Shown piece after piece: positions 43,670-52,275 of a DNA stretch of 59,505 nt. The stretch is taken from positions 1 to 59,505 of the forward strand of contig JARGFQ010000019.1 in the NCBI GenBank assembly GCA_029210565.1, written 5' to 3'. Every line of letters starts with the position of its first letter. Within the stretch, counting starts at the first letter, position 1. The notes beneath the pieces were generated by a model that was not told the DNA's origin, did not search any database, and saw only the letters and a program-made list of their open reading frames with translations. This DNA comes from Bacteroidales bacterium (GTDB lineage: Bacteria; Bacteroidota; Bacteroidia; Bacteroidales; VadinHA17). Position numbers and translations under genes: made by a program.

Positions 43670-45565
43670 TCAACCGTCAGCCACCGTTCTGACGGTGTTT
43701 GCTGAAGACCGGCTCCTTGTTCTCCTGACAGGCTTCGGGAGGGCTACGGCAACCAGTTCAGCGATATCGCTCACCCTGGTCTCCGTGGCCTGTGCAAAGG
43801 TTTTCTTGCATTGGGGGCAGGCAGTAATCAGTGCGTCAGGAGCCGACCGTGTAAGGGTTCCAGCAGCATCAGCGGCTATCAGGGCACGTTTTTCCGATGA
43901 GAGTGTCAGGTTTCCAAGGCTGCCGCCGCAGCAGAGCGACATTGATCTCGCCTCCGGCACCGGCTGCAGCTCTGCCACATAACTGATGACGGCCCTGGGC
44001 TCGTCGTATATACCTGACCCGCGACCAAGGTCACAGGGGTCGTGATAGACGACCCTGCGATGAAGGTATCCAAGGCGCAGCGACCCCTCCTCAATGAGGA
44101 GGTTAATGAACTCGGAGTGATGCATCACCTGGGCCTCAAGGTAATAGCTCTCCCTGAATACCTTGTAGCATATAGGGCAGGATGTCACAAGCGTCTTTGC
44201 TCCCGACTTCCAGATGATGTCGGAGTTATGGTTGATAAGCTCCCGCGCCTCCCTGTCCCTCCCGGCAAGCATAAGAGGCCTGCCGCAGCAGACTCCTCCC
44301 TCCTCATCCATGAAACGGTACATCACACCGGCACTCTCCATGATTTTCTTCATGGCCACAATGACCGAGGGAGTCAAATGGGTCATGCAGCCTGCGAAAA
44401 ACAGCACGTCTGCCTGCTCCTCCTCCTCGGGCACGAGGTAGCTGTACGACTGCGTGGGCTCTCTCTCGATCTGCTCACGCCTGCGTGTCAGCCCGTATCT
44501 GTCGATAAACTTCAGCCTGGTCGCCGGCCTTTCACCCTGGCGCCTCTCAATAAGTCGCAACGGGCCGAGCTCAATGCCTACAGGACAAACCTCATCACAA
44601 CGTCCGCACATAAGACAGTTAGCCGTGATGGCAGCAATATCCCTTTCATTTCTCAGCCCCTTGATGAAGTAGGCCGACTGCATGTCGTTGATGCCTGCCG
44701 CCCGGCTCATCTGGCAGACACTGATACAGATACCGCATGACGAACAGGCGTGGGTCTGCACCTCGCTGTAGGCTGACCACCGGTCGGCGGTAGTGATGCC
44801 CGAGTTACGCATGAAGATCAATATCAGCTCCACAGGTATGTGAAAGTAACGCGTCACCGGCAGAAGGAAGAAAAAGGTTCCCAGCGACAGGGAGTAGAGC
44901 CACCAGAAGTAGGGAGCAATGTCTGCCGCCGGGAGAAATGAGGTCAGCGCAGCGCCGAGATTACCGGTGAGGAAGCCTCCGCTGCCGTGAACACCGCAGG
45001 TGAAGCCCTCCGCCAGCAGCCGCGAGGGGAAGATGAGCCAGAGGCTTGTAAGTGCAATGCGGTCTGTCCATGTATGCCTGGTGGTCTTCTTCATGCCCAT
45101 CATGCCGGGGATGAACCTCTTGACTACTGCAAGCAGCAGGCCTGACAGAATGAACACAAGGAGGAAATCCATCCAGTGACCGTAGATGGCAGCCAGTCCT
45201 GATGCCCCGTGTTCGGGATTGAACCAGCGAAAGAAGATGGCATGGGAAGGTGGGTTCAGATGTCGCTCCCCGAAAAAGTCAGCCTCAATGGTACCAAACA
45301 CAATGAGCAGGAACCATCCGAAAGCCAGACTCATATGCATGTAGCCCAGTACGGGATTCTTTTTGAATATCCGGCGGTGGAGCAGGCTCTCCATGAATAT
45401 CTCCCTGATGCTCTGCATGAAGGGCATGCCAAAGAAACCGCGCTGTAGTCGCAGCTTGTCAGCCCTGGAGAGGCTACGGAACCATATGGTGCTGCGTACA
45501 ACACTGTATATCAGTATAAAATACAGTCCCAGATTAAATGGCCAGATGAATATTTCAGAGTTCAT
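43670..45565 (-). CDS. Membrane Fe-S protein, HdrDE/DsrMK-like fusion
   Basis: Membrane subunit of 631 residues for an Hdr-like complex. The N-terminal part (about 1-255) has five hydrophobic segments in a NarI/DsrM-like cytochrome-type layout (GYMHMSLAFGWFLLIVFG, HWMDFLLVFILSGLL). Two 4Fe-4S motifs follow (CSSCGICISVCQM, about 272; CLMCGRCDEVCPVG, about 318), then two CCG domains (FFAGCMTHLT ... GGVCCGRPLM ... SCPICYK and YHDPCDLGRG ... SLCCGGSLG ... ACPQCKK). It could pass electrons between menaquinone and the soluble HdrABC part encoded upstream. It overlaps the preceding gene by 11 bp. Haem-binding His residues are suggested but not proven. Confidence 0.82.
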   Translation of the reverse strand: MNSEIFIWPFNLGLYFILIYSVVRSTIWFRSLSRADKLRLQRGFFGMPFMQSIREIFMESLLHRRIFKKNPVLGYMHMSLAFGWFLLIVFGTIEADFFGERHLNPPSHAIFFRWFNPEHGASGLAAIYGHWMDFLLVFILSGLLLAVVKRFIPGMMGMKKTTRHTWTDRIALTSLWLIFPSRLLAEGFTCGVHGSGGFLTGNLGAALTSFLPAADIAPYFWWLYSLSLGTFFFLLPVTRYFHIPVELILIFMRNSGITTADRWSAYSEVQTHACSSCGICISVCQMSRAAGINDMQSAYFIKGLRNERDIAAITANCLMCGRCDEVCPVGIELGPLRLIERRQGERPATRLKFIDRYGLTRRREQIEREPTQSYSYLVPEEEEQADVLFFAGCMTHLTPSVIVAMKKIMESAGVMYRFMDEEGGVCCGRPLMLAGRDREARELINHNSDIIWKSGAKTLVTSCPICYKVFRESYYLEAQVMHHSEFINLLIEEGSLRLGYLHRRVVYHDPCDLGRGSGIYDEPRAVISYVAELQPVPEARSMSLCCGGSLGNLTLSSEKRALIAADAAGTLTRSAPDALITACPQCKKTFAQATETRVSDIAELVAVALPKPVRRTRSRSSANTVRTVADG

Positions 45566-45914
45566 TCCTGTCCAGTTTTCTAATGCCTTCGGCAGTCATT
45601 GCAACCACGTTACGGGTGTTGACCCCGCGCGGACAGACGAGCAGGCATTTGCCGCACAGCATGCAGCGTGCTACCTCCTCACGGAGGGTGTCTATCTCAC
45701 CGCGACGGATATAGGTATTCATCTTCCGCAGGCTGAAAGGGGCATGCTGCCCCGCAGTGCAGGCGGCGGTGCATCCTCCGCAGGCAAAACAGAGCCTGAA
45801 GCTGGGCTCCCGCAAAGTGACATACTCCCTCACCTTTCGGTCAGAGGTGTCATAGTTGATGGCCCTGCTGCGGTTGACAGCGAAACCGAACCTGTTTGCC
45901 TTCTGCTCACTCAT
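45555..45914 (-). CDS. Small 4Fe-4S ferredoxin-like HdrC subunit
   Basis: Electron carrier of 119 residues. ATG 45914 overlaps the HdrA stop as ATGA, and the longer frame from 45998 lies within that gene. Two 4Fe-4S motifs are visible: CFACGGCTAACTAG (about 43), where the Pro after the last Cys is replaced, and CMLCGKCLLVCPRG (about 83). The pattern is of the HdrC type. It would connect the flavin subunit with the membrane subunit. Confidence 0.85.
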   Translation of the reverse strand: MSEQKANRFGFAVNRSRAINYDTSDRKVREYVTLREPSFRLCFACGGCTAACTAGQHAPFSLRKMNTYIRRGEIDTLREEVARCMLCGKCLLVCPRGVNTRNVVAMTAEGIRKLDRNEL

Positions 45915-46942
45915 TTGCTGCCCAGATATCTTACCGTCTCTTCCACAGCGGCGCGCGAATGTGAAATTGTGTCGGTGATGTTCATGGGAGCAGTGCATGT
46001 GCCGGCATAAAAAATACCCGCCACACCGCTCCTGTTGCTTCCGTAGTGATGATCAGCAGACTCAAGGAACCTGTTGATGCCGGTGCTCAGTCCCGATGTC
46101 TCCGCCAGCCGTGCCCCCGGCTTCGACATCTCCATACCCACCATCAGCACCATCAGGTCGAGCTCCATCTTCAGCGGCCGGCCCGCAAGGGTGTCTTCCA
46201 CCTTGATCACCAGCCTGTTGTTGATGTTAACAGAGGCTTCGGAGACCTTACCCCTGATATAGTTGACGTTATGCACCTCCTGCGACTCACGGTAGAGCTC
46301 TTCATAATAAGGACCAAACATCCTCATGTCCATATAGAAACAGAAGACCTCACACTCAGGAAGAAGCTTTCGCACCTCTATGGCCTGCTTGACGGCCGAG
46401 ACGCAGCATACTTTGGAGCAGTGATTGTTGTTTACCTTCTCATCACGTGAGCCCACACAGTGGATGAATCCGATGCGGGAGGGGACGGAGCCATCAGTCC
46501 TGACAACCCTCTTCCTGTTGAACATCTCCTCAAGATCAGCAGAGGTGATCACATTGTCATAGATCCCGTACCCATACTCCTCCTTGCGGTGTGCATCAAA
46601 GAGGTCAAAGCCGGTTGCCACAATGAGTGCATCAGCCCTCTCCTGCGTGCCTCCTGAGAGGTCTGCTATTATCTCATGGCCGTGATGCCTGACCTTTTCA
46701 ACTGTGGTCCTGGTGATTACATTTATGTTCTCATGGGCGATCCTCTTCCTGAGATACTTCCTTACCTCCTCCGCCGGCCTGCGTCCGGGGAACAGCGCGT
46801 GCCACTGCAGGAGGTGGCCGCCGGGGTCCTCTCCCTTTTCAACAAGGGTAACCCTGATGCCCATCTCCGCCAGCGACCCTGCGGCTTCCATGCCAGCCAC
46901 ACCGCCCCCGGCTACAATTACATGCTTTGTCTTCTCCTTCAT
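45911..46942 (-). CDS. HdrA/QmoA-like FAD oxidoreductase
   Basis: Flavoprotein of 343 residues with the FAD dinucleotide fold VIVAGGGVAGMEAAGSLAEMG (here about 8-28, quoted in part as AGGGVAGMEAAG), then VTLVEKGEDPGGHL, ATGFDLFDAHRKEEYGYG (about 125) and IHCVGSRDE with HCSKVCCVSAVKQA (about 168-185), the classical HdrA signature. It is shorter than methanogen HdrA: the N-terminal and C-terminal ferredoxin domains are missing, as in QmoA. Four-base overlaps with both neighbouring genes show strict coupling. Confidence 0.85.
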   Translation of the reverse strand: MKEKTKHVIVAGGGVAGMEAAGSLAEMGIRVTLVEKGEDPGGHLLQWHALFPGRRPAEEVRKYLRKRIAHENINVITRTTVEKVRHHGHEIIADLSGGTQERADALIVATGFDLFDAHRKEEYGYGIYDNVITSADLEEMFNRKRVVRTDGSVPSRIGFIHCVGSRDEKVNNNHCSKVCCVSAVKQAIEVRKLLPECEVFCFYMDMRMFGPYYEELYRESQEVHNVNYIRGKVSEASVNINNRLVIKVEDTLAGRPLKMELDLMVLMVGMEMSKPGARLAETSGLSTGINRFLESADHHYGSNRSGVAGIFYAGTCTAPMNITDTISHSRAAVEETVRYLGSK

Positions 46943-48000
46943 CCGTTGATAAGATTGGCAGGTTCGGGCAACGACGTGCCGTCCTTTGCAAGGAAACGCC
47001 TCGCCGGATCAGCCCTGATACCCATTCTGGCAAGAAGAGGCAACGACTGCACATTGTGGTATTGCATGCCCATATCCCAGGGATCATAGCCAAGCACCAG
47101 TCCGGCAACCTCCTCATAGGTCAGGACAGGTATCCCCTGGCCATCATCACCGTATGTAATGCCGTCCATCTCCTTTATCGTGTATTGCCAGCGGTCCATG
47201 AACATGGCGCATCCCGGACAGTTGGCGATGATGAGATCAGGCTGATAGGGCTCCATCGACTCAAACTTCTTGCGTGAGGCAAAGAGCGAATATCCCCTGT
47301 TGGCCTGCACCAGGTACTGCCTGAAGCCGAAGCCGCAGCAGTGGCGCCGCTCCGGGTAGTCAATAACATCGCCGCCCCATGACTCAATCATGCCTATCAG
47401 AACATGGGGGAACTCGGCCCCGCCAATGCCGTACTTCGGAAACATCTTTGAGTAGTGACACCCGATGTGTTCGACTACCTTCAAGGGCTTTCCGGTTTTG
47501 ATGTCGACCAGGTTATACTTTGCCTTGCGGGCTATCTCATCCCTGAATTTGTATATTATATCACTGGCATGCGATATGGTCTCCGGCACCGCAAAGGTAC
47601 GGCCCGTGGCTTTGTAGAGATCCTCACGCGTGCGGGCCAGAGTTTCAGGAAAGTGTTTCCAGGTCTCCAGTATCTCAGTGTAGATGCCGAAAGAGGTGAC
47701 GCACGATATGGCAATATGCCTGTACCCGGCCTCGGTGGCCAGCGCAAAATGACGCGCCACCACTGTCTGGATTGTTTCAAAGGGAACCACGTCACCGTGA
47801 TAACCGATGCCCGTGCAGGTGGTGTGACGCGGGTCCTCGAAGACATCCTTGCCAAGGTCGTCACGCAGTATCTTCAGGAAGGCCTGCTCGGAGCCGGCAA
47901 AGAATGTCTGCCTGATGCACGACCTGACATAGAAGAAGTGGTCGTCCGGTATCTCCTTCTGGTACTCGGCCCAGATGCGCTTCTTACCCTCTGGTTTCAT
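46939..48000 (-). CDS. HdrB-like CCG-domain protein
   Basis: Protein of 353 residues of the heterodisulfide reductase B type. The C-terminal CCG domain is complete (HIGCHYSKMF, about 179; RRHCCGFGFRQ, about 221; NCPGCAMFMDRW, about 262). In the N-terminal half, the first CCG unit is degenerate, with single Cys residues in RSCIRQTF, TTCTGIGYHGD and ISCVTSFG. One non-cubane cluster is therefore likely. The acceptor reduced or oxidised here is unknown. It overlaps the HdrC gene by 17 bp and the HdrA gene by 4 bp. Confidence 0.83.
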   Translation of the reverse strand: MKPEGKKRIWAEYQKEIPDDHFFYVRSCIRQTFFAGSEQAFLKILRDDLGKDVFEDPRHTTCTGIGYHGDVVPFETIQTVVARHFALATEAGYRHIAISCVTSFGIYTEILETWKHFPETLARTREDLYKATGRTFAVPETISHASDIIYKFRDEIARKAKYNLVDIKTGKPLKVVEHIGCHYSKMFPKYGIGGAEFPHVLIGMIESWGGDVIDYPERRHCCGFGFRQYLVQANRGYSLFASRKKFESMEPYQPDLIIANCPGCAMFMDRWQYTIKEMDGITYGDDGQGIPVLTYEEVAGLVLGYDPWDMGMQYHNVQSLPLLARMGIRADPARRFLAKDGTSLPEPANLING

Positions 48001-48733
48001 ATATGTCCCTCCTCACATCTTCCGTTTCACACTGATGAGTACCGTTGTCGACTGACACCACATGCCTGAAGTATTCAAAGTCCCTGCCCTCCTTCTTAAA
48101 CTCCATGCCCATCTCCCCGGCCTTCTGTTCCGAAGCCTCCTCGATGGCATCATAGAGATCCTGGCCGCCCGTCACCTCAAAGATGTTTCTAAGTTCGTCA
48201 AGCACATCATCGGCTATCTTCCGCGTGGGCCCCTCCTTGCCGTTGAGCTCACCTCCCAGCCGTGCCAGGGAGTCGTCGAGATGGTTATAGTAATGCTCCC
48301 ATGCCGGACCCTGCTCAGGGTGTGTGGCCGGGTCAACGTCATAGGAGACGACGCAGTAGCCGTGCTTCAGCACATTGTCGCCCACCGTTCTCTTGATGGC
48401 AAACTGCTGTCTTCCCTTCTCGGAGTCGGTAAAGTAACCCAGCTCCTGCGACAGTTTGCGCAGCACCATGATCACCATCCCGGGAGTATTGCCCCTGGGA
48501 CACCGGGTCTTGCAGCTCATGCACTGACCACAGTACCAGATGGTCTCACTCTTAAGCAACTCCCTGATAACATTACTGTTACGCATCTGAACAAGATCCA
48601 CAACCCTGCGCGGGTCGTAGCTGTAATATTCGGCCGCAGGACATATGCCGGTGCAGATGCCGCAGTTCATGCATGCCTTCAGTCCCTCCTCGAAACGGAC
48701 ATCCTGCATAAGCCTTGAATAGAGATCTTCCAT
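47984..48733 (-). CDS. HdrC-like 4Fe-4S protein, first gene of the Hdr operon
   Basis: Fe-S protein of 249 residues. ATG 48733 (MEDLYSRLMQDVRFEEGLKA) is preferred to 48775 because the extra residues match nothing and the -7 candidate lies between them. Two 4Fe-4S motifs, CMNCGICTGICPA (about 21) and CGQCMSCKTRCPRG (about 68), are followed by a helical HdrC region and an acidic C-terminal extension of about 80 residues. It starts the five-gene run. A TAATTTTG element (48764-48771, minus) lies about 30 bp upstream, and a small TTCCC/GGGAA hairpin falls in the leader. Confidence 0.83.
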   Translation of the reverse strand: MEDLYSRLMQDVRFEEGLKACMNCGICTGICPAAEYYSYDPRRVVDLVQMRNSNVIRELLKSETIWYCGQCMSCKTRCPRGNTPGMVIMVLRKLSQELGYFTDSEKGRQQFAIKRTVGDNVLKHGYCVVSYDVDPATHPEQGPAWEHYYNHLDDSLARLGGELNGKEGPTRKIADDVLDELRNIFEVTGGQDLYDAIEEASEQKAGEMGMEFKKEGRDFEYFRHVVSVDNGTHQCETEDVRRDIYETRG

Positions 48734-49112
48734 AAGTTCCGTAGTTTCCCTTTTTGGGAAGCTCAAAATTAACAAGGACTTATGAGGGCTGGAGCGGGCT
48801 TTTAGCCTATTTTTCCATTGGTATTTATACTTAGGGGCAGGGAGTTGGCAGTAGAGGGCCGAGCGTTAAGTCCCGACCTGGTAAGTCGGGATAGCGTAGC
48901 AGCCAACCTGCAGGGGAGGAAAGTAGTGTGAGGAATTAAGAATTAAGAGTTAAGAATCAAGAGTTAGGTCTTTAGGTTGCGAGGATGCTTACTGAAGACT
49001 GCCGACTGAAGACTGCTTCCAGCCGCCGAAGCCCTGACGAAGGTGGCGACTGCCGACTGAAGACTGAAGACTGCCGACTGAAGACTGAAGACTGCCGACT
49101 GAAGACTGGCAA
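48734..49112. repeat. Gene-free stretch with palindrome and 21-bp tandem repeats
   Basis: 379 bp without a gene. It contains the -7 candidate for the Hdr operon (48764-48771), a TCCCGAC / GTCGGGA palindrome (48871-48877 and 48885-48891), and a stretch of AATTAAG-like direct repeats (about 48935-48966). Next come 21-bp units ACTGCCGACTGAAGACTGAA plus G at 49049, 49070 and 49091 (partial), with a diverged copy near 48999. The GH5 stop follows at once, so the repeats may lie in its 3' untranslated region. Confidence 0.7.
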
Positions 49113-50315
49113 CTACCTTCCGAACAACGCGTTCAGTACACCGTAGTTGACATCGCAGTTCTCAATCCGTATATTTTCAGTGAGTTGTATCAGCGTACGG
49201 TGTGCTTCATCAGATGCTGGTGCCGGGCCGGCGCCCTTCCAGTAATCGATGATCTGCTGGTAACCGTCAGGCATGGTGACATTCATGATGCCGCTTTCGG
49301 AACCGAGCTTCTTGAGCGTCCACCACGCCCATCCTATGCTGTCAGCCTCAAAAAGCTCCACAGCAGACCGGTACCATTCGTTATTGTTCTCGCCTGATTC
49401 ACCCATCCAGAGAGGGACATTGTATTCATCCCTGAGATCAAGATACTTCTGAATGGTTTCAACAGTTGTGGGGTTCCAGTACTTGTGGAAGCTGTAGACC
49501 ATATTGTCATCCCATGGAGGCGTCAGTCCCCGGAAATCAGTGGCAAAATGATTGCCTTCGATGAAGATGATATGGTTGGTGTCAACAGCCCTGATTACCG
49601 CAGTGATTTCGACAAAGAGCCTGTGCAACTCAGCGTTGTCTTCAAGAGGATAATTGGTCTCATTTATGAGGTCATAGCCGCCAATCCATGGTTCATCCCT
49701 GTACCTCTCTGCTAGCTTGCCCCAGAGGGCGACGGTCTTCTTCTGGTTCAGCTCACTCTCCCACAGCTTTGCTTTAGTGGTGTCGACATCGGCGATGGGA
49801 ATGTCATTTCCCTGCCCTCCCGGTGCCGCATGGAGGTCAAGAATAAGATATATTTCATTTGCCGTGCACCAGCTGAGCAGGGAATCAGTCATCACAAACC
49901 CCTTCTCCAGCCAGCTGATCTCCCCTGCTACAGGTTCCTCCTCAACCGGCGGTGTAAACAGGTGGTAGTGCATGGCTAGCCTTACCGAGTTAAAACCCCA
50001 TGCCTTAAGTGAGTCGATATCCCTGCGTGTGACCATATTGGCCAACCATGCATCGTAAAACTCGCTGCATCTCTCCTCTCTCGTCAGGGCGGCTATCCTT
50101 TTCCTGATATCATACTGTGCGGGAGCCACCCCTGAGAGTTTGAGCATGTAAGGCTCCTGCAACATCCATCCTCCAAGACCGATGCCCCTCAACAAGACAA
50201 ACTCACCTTCTCCGTTTACTATGTGCCTGCCATCCGTCTGCAGGAATCCTTCCGATGCGCGATTGCATGAGACCATCATGCTGACCACTGCCAATAAAAC
50301 AACGACTTTTTTCAT
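49113..50315 (-). CDS. GH5-family glycoside hydrolase lipoprotein
   Basis: Clan A retaining hydrolase of 400 residues. ATG 50315 gives the lipoprotein signal MKKVVVLLAVVSMMVSCNRA and is preceded by AGGAG, one of the few clear Shine-Dalgarno sequences here. Motifs: LLRGIGLGGWMLQEP (about 40), FNSVRLAMHYHLF (about 112), LILDLHAAPGGQGND (about 155), acid/base Glu in GYDLINETNYP (about 214), and nucleophile Glu in LWMGESGENNNEW (about 305). Exo-1,3-glucanases and cellulases share this pattern, so the substrate is open. It is divergent from GH172. Confidence 0.88.
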   Translation of the reverse strand: MKKVVVLLAVVSMMVSCNRASEGFLQTDGRHIVNGEGEFVLLRGIGLGGWMLQEPYMLKLSGVAPAQYDIRKRIAALTREERCSEFYDAWLANMVTRRDIDSLKAWGFNSVRLAMHYHLFTPPVEEEPVAGEISWLEKGFVMTDSLLSWCTANEIYLILDLHAAPGGQGNDIPIADVDTTKAKLWESELNQKKTVALWGKLAERYRDEPWIGGYDLINETNYPLEDNAELHRLFVEITAVIRAVDTNHIIFIEGNHFATDFRGLTPPWDDNMVYSFHKYWNPTTVETIQKYLDLRDEYNVPLWMGESGENNNEWYRSAVELFEADSIGWAWWTLKKLGSESGIMNVTMPDGYQQIIDYWKGAGPAPASDEAHRTLIQLTENIRIENCDVNYGVLNALFGR

Positions 50316-50437
50316 CTCTCCTACTTTTATTACAGATTGCAATTTAAATATTTTGCCTGAATGAGTAACTTTAGTCCCAAAGCTTCTTCAGTATAACTTG
50401 CACGAGCAGTAATTCACAAAAGAAAATGATTGTTCTT

Positions 50438-50488
50438 CTTCATGTAAGTTCCATTAGACCAATAAAATAATAATCAAATAATCTAATG
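50438..50488 (+). promoter_or_regulatory. Leader duplicated from the epimerase gene
   Basis: CTTCATGTAAGTTCCATTAG and the following bases up to ATGAAAAA match the leader at 9212-9261 (minus) with only one small difference (TAA versus CA near 50470). A promoter or RNA control element shared by two unrelated genes is likely. Confidence 0.65.
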
Positions 50489-52084
50489 AAAAAGAGAATT
50501 CCGTTTATCGTGATTGCGGCAGGGATTTTTTGCCTGCTTGCTACTGCCTCATGCAGAAATGACGAGGTAATAACCTTCAGGTCGCTGCTGAAGGAGATGG
50601 CTGACCCGGAGGCCGTAACCCGCCTCCCTGACCCGGGCTACCGCCTGGTGCAGTTCAGCTCCTATGACAGGCTCAGCATCCATCCAGACAGTGCCGGGTG
50701 GTTTGCAAACAATGACTATACGCAATTTATCAGGGAGGAGGCAACTGACGGCCGGCGCGAGTATGTCATGCTTGAGGCAGAGGGTCCGGGTGCAGTAGTC
50801 CGGTGGTGGATGACCTTTGGCAACGCCAACGCCCTGAACTCATATATCAGGGTCTATATCGACGGCCATAACGATCCTGTCATTGAAGGCATGGCTCCGG
50901 CCCTGCTGGGCGATGGCCTGCTGGCACCATATCCGCTGAGCAGCTCCGTCTCGCCCCTGACTGAACCGCAGCGCCGGGGATACAACCTCTATCTTCCCAT
51001 CCCCTTCTCTGAAAAATGCATTATCACCCTGGAAAATGATTCCATAATCATTACTCCTGAAAGACGCTTGCCTTCAATATATTACAATATTGGCACGAGA
51101 CTGTACGAGGAGGGCACAAGAGTAGAGTCAGCCAGGAGTGAAACCTTCATATCAGATACCCTTGCAATAGCCGAATGTATATCATACCTGCTCTCCGGTG
51201 GCGGGGACAGGAACGGTGTTAATGATGAGATGAAGAGATCCGCCGAAGGTGTCTTTGCTCCAGGCGCGGAATGTTACGTCACTATCGCCGGGCAGGACCT
51301 TGCGGTCAGCAGCTTCACACTGTCGCTCTCCGCCGGTGATACGGCAGCGGCGCTGAAAGGTGCAGTCATCCGCCTCTGCTTCGACGGCCGCATAATGGCT
51401 GAGGTGCCGGTTGGAGACTTCTTTGGCACAGGTTATTCGTACAACAGCTACCGGACCCTCTTCACATACACAGATGAAGGCGGCACACTCAGCTCACACA
51501 GGCTCATGCCCTTCCGCAACAGCTGCACTGTCAGCGTCTATAACGGAACCACTGACAGCATCGGCATAAGTGCAGAAGTGACCCTGACGCCATACCTGTG
51601 GGATGCATCTTCAATGCACTTCGGAGTATCATGGAAGGAGTATCCTGATTTTGAGGCTGCCGGAGCACTGCGCAACGGGGGCACAGGATTGCACTCGGAT
51701 GTAAACATCGCGGAGCTCAGCGGTAAGGGAGTTTATGTTGGTGATGCAATTACAATCTTCAACACAGCCGATGCCTGGTGGGGCGAAGGCGATGAGAAGA
51801 TCTATGTCGACGGGGAGATGTTCCCCTCATCGTTCGGAACAGGAACTGAGGACTATTTCGGTTATGCCTGGTGCCGACCGGAGCATTTTGACCATCCGCT
51901 CATTGCCCAGCCTGCAGGATATGGTAATTTCCATCCCGGCATGAGCGTCAACATGCGTTACCGTATCCTGGATGCCATACCTTTCAGCGAATCACTGAAA
52001 GCCGACCTCGAAATGTGGCACTGGGTAAAAACCACCGTCAGCTTCTCGCTGACTTCATTCTATTACCTCGCGCCGCAACTGTGA
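50486..52084 (+). CDS. GH172 (DUF2961) glycosidase lipoprotein, C-terminus probably frameshifted
   Basis: Protein of 532 residues with a lipoprotein signal (KKRIPFIVIAAGIFCLLATA, then SCRND). DUF2961 motifs are strong: YVMLEAEGPGAVVRWWMTF (about 88-106), LPIPFSEKCIIT (about 170), GEGDEKIYVDGEMFPSSFGT (about 430-449) and GTGTEDYFGYAW. This family is now GH172, with fructofuranosidase and arabinofuranosidase activities. The frame ends at YYLAPQL, where relatives continue with a (R)PGAT-like segment. Reading one base back gives AATVKVLYPAGKELRAR and runs on to 52257, so a base seems to be missing near 52075. The catalytic part is intact but the last strand may be lost. Confidence 0.78.
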   Translation: MKKRIPFIVIAAGIFCLLATASCRNDEVITFRSLLKEMADPEAVTRLPDPGYRLVQFSSYDRLSIHPDSAGWFANNDYTQFIREEATDGRREYVMLEAEGPGAVVRWWMTFGNANALNSYIRVYIDGHNDPVIEGMAPALLGDGLLAPYPLSSSVSPLTEPQRRGYNLYLPIPFSEKCIITLENDSIIITPERRLPSIYYNIGTRLYEEGTRVESARSETFISDTLAIAECISYLLSGGGDRNGVNDEMKRSAEGVFAPGAECYVTIAGQDLAVSSFTLSLSAGDTAAALKGAVIRLCFDGRIMAEVPVGDFFGTGYSYNSYRTLFTYTDEGGTLSSHRLMPFRNSCTVSVYNGTTDSIGISAEVTLTPYLWDASSMHFGVSWKEYPDFEAAGALRNGGTGLHSDVNIAELSGKGVYVGDAITIFNTADAWWGEGDEKIYVDGEMFPSSFGTGTEDYFGYAWCRPEHFDHPLIAQPAGYGNFHPGMSVNMRYRILDAIPFSESLKADLEMWHWVKTTVSFSLTSFYYLAPQL

Positions 52085-52275
52085 AGGTGTTGTACCCGGC
52101 AGGCAAAGAGTTGCGGGCACGTACCGGTCAGGGCTACCTGGCATCAAGGCGTGCCCTTCCGGCAATAGCCGCCGTCAACAGTCTTGTAAAGCCCTCTCTC
52201 CTCATTCGGCGTCCACTCGTGACCGGGGGATGCAACATAAACAATATCAGTGTGTAATCAGTTTAATTGTACCAC
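52085..52275. other. Stretch between GH172 and the membrane protein gene
   Basis: 191 bp between convergent genes. The shifted GH172 frame runs through it to 52257; otherwise I see nothing. Confidence 0.4.
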
